Below, in pieces: positions 56,177 to 64,000 of a stretch of 64,000 bases of DNA; position 1 is the first letter of the stretch, and each line of letters opens with the position of its first letter. The DNA comes from Trichobilharzia regenti (taxonomy: Eukaryota; Platyhelminthes; Trematoda; Strigeidida; Schistosomatidae). A model generated the notes under the pieces. That model did not search any database, was not told where the DNA came from, and was given only the letters and a program-made list of their open reading frames with translations. The stretch is taken from contig OX235265.1 in the NCBI GenBank assembly GCA_944472135.2, forward strand, positions 53,021,112 to 53,085,111. The letters run 5' to 3'. Position numbers and translations under genes: made by a program.

Positions 56177-59132
56177 ATTTTTCCCTTTCATTCCGAGTGG
56201 AATATAGTGCTTCAACAACATATTCTGCCATCCTTTTCATCTGCGTCTACGATTGTCCAAAATCTCTCACCTCCTTCTCACACGATCTCCTCCATGTCAC
56301 CCCCACACCGACGACCCACTCGTCGCTTCCCATTGGTATTCCACTCGAGCGATGACCTGCATTGTGCGCGATGTCATTCGATGTTTTCCTCAATATATGC
56401 CCGATCCATCTCCATTTTCTCCTACATATTTGTTGTGTGATCGGCTCTTGGTTGGTTTGTTGCCAGAGTTTCTTGTTGCTAATTCTTCCTGGTCAACTGG
56501 CCATTTGATCTTCAGTATGGAGCGAAGACGGCTGTTGATGAAAGTCTGAATACGTATCTTGCCTTCCCGATTCTGGCTGGTTGGCTTTGATATTTTGATC
56601 CGTTTCGTTTGTGGTTGAAACGATGCCACCTAGACAAGTGAAGGAATTAACCTCTGTCAAATCACTCTTGTTGATGGTGATTGGTGCTGGTTGTTGTTGC
56701 GGTTCATTGGTTATCTTCACCATCTCCGTCTTTTCTATGTTCACCTCGAGTCCTGTCTTTGCTGCCTTCTTCTTCCACCAGTTTCTTGGTTTGGGCCTGC
56801 AGGTCTTCAAGTTTGTGTGACATTAAACATAAATTATGTGTGAAATCCAGATCTTCTAGAGTCTTCTTATAGGTGGTCCAGCAAATTCCTGTCTTCTCGG
56901 TCCCTGTGCACAGTATGACGCATAGTCCAGTCCACCACAATTAAGAATATCATCGGTGACAATAGGCAGCCAGCTTGTCTTACTCCTGTATTCACTTAGA
57001 ACGCCTTTTCGAAGTAGATGAAGTTGAGGTAGAGGTTTGACTGCCATCTTATGATCTGTTCGATGACGATGCGTAGAGTTGCAATTTGGTCAGCACATGA
57101 TTTGCCTTTTCTGAATGCAGCTTGTTCCGGTTGGCGGAAGTATGTATCCAGTGGATCCTTTATTCTCTCCAGGGTGATGCGACTTAGTATTTTACTTGGT
57201 GTGGACAAGAGTATGATTCCACGCCAGTTTTTTGCAGATGCCTAAGTCGCCCTCCTTTGGTAGCTTGACAAGGTGGTCAGCCTTTCTTTCAATCGGCAGG
57301 TACCCTTCCTTCCTTGCAGTAATGACGTGGGCACATCTGTGGAATTCTCTGGGTCCGTTTTCAGTGCTTCGTGGGGAATTCCGTCTGGTCCTGGTGCCTT
57401 CCCAGCTGGCTTTCAGTAGCTTGATCGCATTAAGGATTTCTGCTTTTGTTGGGGGATTGGTGTCCACTGGCAGGCAGTTCGGTGCGAGCTCTTGGTGTTA
57501 TTTCTGGTCGAGCTGCAGGTGATGGTCGATTCAAGAGTCCTTTAAAGTAATCAGACAATTGTTTTATTTGTTCCTCCTTCTTGGTGATTAGGTTCCCTTG
57601 AACATCTTTTATTGGTTTCATCATCTGAGCTGATCTCTTCTCGGATAGAGACCTGGTTATCTGTTATAATATTCTGAGGTGTAGAATTCTCTTCTGCCTT
57701 TCGTATCCCTCATCTTGGCTTCCTGATTCAGAGCAGTGTACACGGAGCTTGGCTTCTCCTTCTGTTGTCCATCTTTGCACTGAGTCATCACAATTCTCTT
57801 TCACTATCCTCTCACCTCCTCTCTTCGATAAGATTCCAGGTGTTTGTAAACAGCAGTTTCTTGTCTTACCTCTTCTTTCTTCCCAAAATGGTTGTAAACG
57901 TTTCCTTGAGAATCACCTTCAGAGTTTTCCACTGTTATTCCACGTAGGTTTCCTCAGTGATGCCAAGTAAGATCTCCGACTTTGCTCTGATATCTGCAGT
58001 GAAGGTTTCCTTTGTAGTTTCGTCCTTCAGCTTCTGGGTCTTGGACGTGAGTTGTGGCCTGTTTCCAGTTGTTCTAAAGGATTCCAGCTTGACTTTGAAC
58101 ATACCTTGAACTAGATGTCGATCTGAGCCCACATCTGCTCCCCTTCTTAACGTTGTGCCCGGCAGGCTGCGTTTCCACCTTCTAGAGCAGCATTGAGATG
58201 AAGTCTATCTGGTTTTCGGTGTGTCCATCAGACGAAGTCCATGTTACCTTGCGTATATTCTTGTGTTTATACACGCCGCCTCCGATCACCAAATGATTGA
58301 AGGCACAGAAGTCTGCATAGAGTTCTCCATTGTTATTCGTTTCGCCGAGTGAGAGCCTCTCGACTCATGATGAATTCGCCTCCTGTATTGTCTGTCTGCT
58401 CCCAGTTTCGTTTGCATTCATATCACCCATTAGGATTTTTCTTTCTGAATTTCAGATGTTATCCATTACTGTTTGCAGATGTCTATAGAAATCCTCCTTC
58501 TTCTCTTGTTCCGAGTTTCTTGTAGGCGCGTAGCATTGCATGATAACCGTAACCTTCCTTCCTTTTGAGTTTAATCTTGCCCTCATAATCCTGTAGGAGA
58601 TTGGATGCCACTCCATTAGAGCTTTGCCTGCTGTTGGTGACACTATGATAGCCTCTCACTGCCTCAGTGTGCTCGTGGTTGTCGTCTGGATGACCGGAGT
58701 AGATTATTGACTCTCTAGTTGACAATTTTGACAGTCCACATCCATTCCATCTGCTCTCGCAGATTCCGAACACTTTTATGCCATATCTTCTCATTTCTTT
58801 GCCCACTTGGGCGGCCTTCCCAGCTTCGTACATTCTGCGAACATTCCACATCCCCATTCGTATTCTTGCTTTCACCAAGAGAAGAGAAATCGGTTGACTG
58901 GCTTCCCGAAGGCTTCCACCAGCCCGCGTCTTTTCGCCTCCCCGATTCTGGCGAGCAATAAGTTTGTTTACTAAATTTTTTGCATTTTTAATATGTTTCT
59001 TGTGCGTTTACGTTTCTGTAGCTGTTTGATTGGTTCGGTAGTGTAGGGTCGCTAGCCCTATGCCCAACCCCCCGCCTTTACCCGGGCTTAGTATCGACAA
59101 AAAAAACTAGCAAGCCAGTAAACTAGGTCAGG
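56177..59132 (-). pseudogene. RTE-clade LINE copy B', second duplication unit
   Basis: Copy of 30677-33632 with the same lesions. One substitution was seen (gcaaattcctg at 56887 versus gcaaatccctg at 31387), changing Gly to Glu in one remnant frame. It forms the inverted partner of copy B, with arms 46194-48861 and about 56385-59054. Confidence 0.93.
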
Positions 59133-62100
59133 TATATATATATATATATATATATTTCTTGCATTAAGAATAATAAAGTTTCATTCTGACGAAATGGTTT
59201 TGACGTATTGCAGGATTTTGTGCGAGTTTCGCTTCTCGGTGTTAACTCTTTGCGTAGAATCTTGAAACAGGAGAATATTGGGTAATATATCACTTGTGAC
59301 TGTAGTGTTTCATCCTAAGTATGGTTGAATGCTTCTCGACGATGTTCTTTCATGATTTCCTTCGAAAACTTTTTGGTTGTATGTAGACTGATTTTTAAAA
59401 TTGTGCTCAAGCATAGATTCCGTATGTTTTTGATGATTGGAAATAAGGACGATGTGAAATGATGTGAAATCGATGCATTTTAATGGACAGAAATTTCATC
59501 ACGAATAGGGAAAAGTGTTCATCTTATTTTGTTGACGTAATTTCAGTCTTTAATATATTTGACTATATGTTATTCGTCAAGTCGGATAATCGTCTGAAGT
59601 GTATTCTTCTGGTAGACAGTGTTCTTCGTAAATGAAACATTCATAATTATTGATGTTTGACCCTAAAAATACCACTCACTTAAAAAGTATATATAATATA
59701 CGTAACCAGTGCCTGCTGACGTTAATTATTAGTGCAACTAAGCCTTGTGTCTTAAATTTATCTCACTTTTTTGTTATCATATACAGTGTCATATGAGGCA
59801 GACTTTTGAGATACGAATAGTTTGTGATTCCAAGGAAAACTGTGTTGATATTTTTTAAAACCGGGAACTGTGTCATTTTGAACGGTCATGTCCATTTCGG
59901 TGATACTGAAATTCACTACACTTATTTATACAAACTCTGATCAGTATCTAAAGCAATAGATCCACAGTAATTTGGCGCTGAATGGCAAGTAGACATATTT
60001 AATACTTACATTTGTATACATCTTAAGGAAATTGAAATAAATAATTTGAGCGTGGCGATCAGCAAACTGGTCTGGACTTCATCAGGGTAATAATCAAAAT
60101 ATCAAAATACTGAAAACAGGCATTAAGAATTGTACAATATTCCCTACCAAATACGGATACTATCATGATGATGCAACAGTTAGGAACAATTCTCAGTGAG
60201 AAATAGAAGTTAGTAAGACTCCGTCTACAACTTTGATTATTGTCTTGAAGCAATTTGGACCAGTTGGTCCAATGAAAAGTTGGAATTACTTGTTTCGATT
60301 TCTCCAAGATTTATGCAGAAATAATTTTTACATATATCCCTACAATAATGTCTTCCTTTCAGTTGAAAGTGCTTGTATATTTTTTGCTAAAATAGAATTG
60401 TATCATGTGTTACTAATCAAGACTGTTGGGAAGTCGGACTTTGATGTGGTGAAACTGATTTAAATTATTTGGAAATAGGCTGCAGAAAATTATATAATAT
60501 AAAGATGAAAGAAGTTGAAACCTTTCAAAAGCTGGTACATTTTCTGATTTTGAACAGTTACTTACTTCTTCCAAAATTTTATAAATCACTTTGGTACACT
60601 ACTGTGTTGGTATCTTTTTTAGAAACTTCAGTTGACCTGTATCCAGATCTTTCATTTTACGAGCATTAAAAGAGAAACCATTGTATATGTACCTCTTATT
60701 ATTCACAGATTACATTCTTATTCTCATCAGATTCCTATTTACCGTCTTTAAAAATTCCCACACTAACTTACCCATGAGTTACGTTTGTATTATATATTTT
60801 GAAACTACACAAAAAAATCAGATGCGTAAAGTGAATCATAGTAATGACAAAGCTCGTTTTCGTAGAGAAGTTAAATCTGACAAGTTGTTTTCCATTCAGG
60901 TTTAAACGTGATATCGAGTACTTCTGATTTCCTTATATTTTTTTGGTCGCATTTGTTCTAAACATTTTATTGTTTGCGTTTATTTTAGTCTACAAACAAA
61001 TCATGAATTGCTCTCAGCGTATATATATATATATATATATATTTGAATGCAGGAATTCACCAATGTTTACTAAATTTTATACGTAGAATTGGTTTCTTTT
61101 ATTTTGTATTCCTCGGACGTACTACTTGCATTGATTAGAAAACGATTTATAACTCTGACTTAGAAATCTTAAGAAAATGTCGACCTACTGTCGGTAAACT
61201 AAACAGAACTCTTTTAAAAAATCCTTCTAATGTTTTTCTCTTTTCTCTTTCACGAATATCTCTGCTCTGACTGGTGGGATTATCACAACGTCAATTACTA
61301 CAACAACAACAACTATTATTTTTGTTACTATCATCACTACTATTCTTTGTTATTATCACCGTACACACATAGACGATCATTTCGACTACAATTCACCTTG
61401 ATAGATAGACAGGCAAGTGAGACAGCATATAAACACACTCAACGCTTTGGAATACATATTCTACACTTGAATTCACTTATCGTCAATCAGATTGTTTGGT
61501 ATACAAACAGTGTTTAGTAACATTATTGGCGTATATATTACTGTAATGGTTATGAGCAATGTTCATCTCAATAAATACTGTTTCTTTCTTTAGAACAAAT
61601 GAATGAATGACGTTGTCTTGTTAAAGCATAATCACATATGTCTGTTACATAATTCTAAAAATTGTATAAAAGTAAACTGTGATGAAGAAATCAGTTAATG
61701 ATAAAAAATATCTCGATTCAGTTGATCATATAAACTTTAGTCGGTTAGCTACAGATCAACACTGTGAAGAAACCCAAGTAAGTATTTTAACCCTTATTAT
61801 ATATGTTTCTTACTTTTAATTTCAATATCTACTTTTATCACAAATTAGTATTTTAGGGAGTGATGTACTTGTACTTCGGTTTAAAAACATTTCCCCTTTA
61901 AAAGTTACTGATATATGGCTATGAATGTAGCAACACAATAGGTGGAAATTTCTATTTAAGTTGAGTGCTATTTTAGACTGTCCTGAGAATACCTATATGA
62001 CTGTGGTGGATCCTAAATGCCGCCTAGAGTTTCAACCCACACTTCTCCTACTCTGAAATTGTGAAATTCTCAATGAAAAAGTAAAATGAAACGTCACTGG

Positions 62101-63139
62101 AAGGTTTACTTTAAATTAGAAGAGACTTCCAACTAGGAACTGTATGTAGCTTGTGTAAAGGCAGTCTCAGTTTATTTGTGATATCCTTTAAAAAAGTCAT
62201 AAGACACCTGACATTCGGGCTGTTGTTTGACAGCTCAGGTCACAATACACAATGGAATTTATTGTCATTTCAACTTGAAGTTACCAGATGATTATTTAGT
62301 GTCAGTTTAAATTCATTAGTCGACGGTTTCCAAATTCATATTCCACACTATGCAGTGATCACTATACAGAGTCATAGTTGAGAAAGCATTCATGTCTTAA
62401 TAAATCTCTACTCAAGTTGAAACAAAACAGTTACCTCTTTCAAATACTGTAAGTAGATGATAACACGAGCATTATGGGATCCTACCCGTATTACGATGAA
62501 TTCTTTATATGAAATCGTAACCACAAAATTTTTAATACTTCCTGACCATGACAGGTAACATCCTGACAGTCACTATTTTTATTGTTCTTTCGTTCGTGCA
62601 TTCCTATTGATTGATTACGTACCGAGTTTTAATACATAAGGTTACCGTTCCTCAAATTCATGCGAAAAGATTTCCTTTGTATTCCTGAAATAAAATAATT
62701 TAAATGTCATTTTTAAAGTAACCCTTTTATTATGAATCACATATATTTCGAATTGTACTTATTCCCTTCATGAAAGTAAGTCCAATCTACAAATAAGGTG
62801 AGTTACCTTAACTCTAGTTTACTAATTCACATGCCGATTGACAAAACATCTAATAAGTATACCCTCTATATCACGATATAGTTAAATTCAACCAGTAAGT
62901 TCCCGGATAAAGAAAAACTCATCTCTCAAAACAATAATAATAATATTCGCATGATATTGTCAAAAGGAATAAACAAATCATTAATGTACTAATCCTGTAT
63001 TTTTGATACATCATATTTTATGTTTTTATTTTGTTCGCATTTATGCATTATTCAATGCTTTCCATGAGAGAATAGTTTTATTTGATATAATACATAGTGA
63101 CGAACCCTCTCTTCACTAATCACTGAATCTTCTACATTA

Positions 63140-63370
63140 AACACATGCAATAAGAAATGACTCAACAGCAATACCTGAGATATTGAAAATGTTGCAATTA
63201 ATGAAACCACAGGATAAAGAATAATGGAACTATATAAACAAAATCCAAAAGTCATGTGCATTCCTTGATATGATTATAAGTAACGGATTGTGCTGGATAG
63301 GTCATCAGTGTGCTATGTAACATAGAATTATGAAGTTATCCTCTACCACAGTGCTAAAATTCTCTTCTTA
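63140..63370 (+). mobile_element. Decayed PLE 3' end, second duplication unit
   Basis: Copy of 37640-37870. The remaining sequence to 64000 corresponds to 37871-38500 and holds nothing recognised. Confidence 0.7.
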
Positions 63371-64000
63371 TATTCATAACTTCAGTAGAAACTGCATAAC
63401 TTGTTCTGATTGCTGATTATTCATAAAGTCGACGATTCAGATACTCCAATAGTTATTTCGTTGTAGTAAGCTTCTAAAATTATCACGATTTGTAGATTAG
63501 AAACATTTTAGGAAATGGAAGTTCCCAGTCGAGTAGTTTTCGCTCAACACACCAGTCATTACCGAAAGATAATTTGTCATGGTCAAGTGATATATATTCA
63601 GGTGGATAGATTATCAGTAGACCTTGTCTTACTTGTGCATATACTCAGAATGCAAGCTGAGCTATGATCGAGAAGGCCGACACCACTGATTGAATGTCCT
63701 ATCCTAGTGCTCCACATGTATGTATTAAGTAAACCCTTAGATGACGCGATAATATAAAACTGATGAATAATAAGGAAGAAGGTACTAAACATCTGCTGTT
63801 ATTTGAACAATATAAATCTATTTTCATGAATACTATGAAAGCGTTAAAATATATCGATTCATAATATAGGAAACTAAAGTTTTATCATCGTTCAATGAGA
63901 TCAGGTACCTCATAATGTTTTGAAGTTAGCTACCATTTGTTGAATAGAATCTACACACGACCCTCTTTGATATAACTTTCATCTCTCAATGTTCTTCAGA

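Larger units (their letters stand above)
46194..64000. repeat. Large tandem duplication, second unit (incomplete at window end)
   Basis: Direct copy of 20690-38500. From the LINE tail onward I saw only a TA-length change, one 1-bp indel and one substitution (31387 versus 56887) in more than 14 kb. Differences are denser in the first 3.4 kb. The right end of this unit is outside the window. Confidence 0.92.

Overview
The window is repeat-dominated eukaryotic DNA, most probably from a digenean flatworm, with schistosome-like blood flukes the best guess. The reasons are its AT-richness, the long (TA)n tracts, and the mix of RTE-clade LINEs, Penelope-like elements (PLEs) with GIY-YIG endonucleases, and tRNA-derived SINEs. 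I found no convincing host protein gene, no functional tRNA or rRNA gene, and nothing prokaryotic. Family names come from protein motifs read by eye; the species is an inference.

Layout. (1) 1-14086 is a head-to-tail array of a 5,010-bp unit: one partial copy and two complete ones, differing at only a few bases. Each unit carries a 274-bp foldback with a tRNA-like sequence in its loop, a broken RTE fragment, two PLE endonuclease relics and about 2.7 kb of unassigned AT-rich DNA. (2) 14087-20690 is a mosaic of three tRNA-headed SINEs, a 3' RTE fragment and a 5'-truncated PLE with about 225-bp inverted terminal repeats. (3) 20690-46193 is followed by a second copy of itself from 46194 to the window end (offset 25,504 falling to 25,500), a large tandem duplication still running at base 64000. 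Each copy contains two nearly identical dead RTE elements in inverted orientation (2.67-kb arms, 7.5-kb spacer), a LINE C-terminal tail, an internally deleted PLE with a 14-bp target-site duplication, and a decayed SINE. (4) The right part of the first copy (40045-44668) is a PLE composite bounded by inverted repeats, with two further foldbacks inside. It lies beyond the part of the second copy visible here.

How the parts relate. All recognisable coding sequence belongs to retroelements, and every copy is broken by truncation, frameshift, stop codons or lost catalytic residues. RTE elements would supply endonuclease and reverse transcriptase, and a SINE at 20014-20251 appears to carry both ends of the RTE behind a tRNA head, so it probably used RTE machinery. 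PLEs carry their own RT and GIY-YIG endonuclease and leave paired terminal modules, mostly in inverted orientation. The tandem duplication starts inside one RTE, and the junction RTE looks like a hybrid, which points to recombination between RTE copies. Assembly artefact or retained haplotypes must be excluded for both large duplications.
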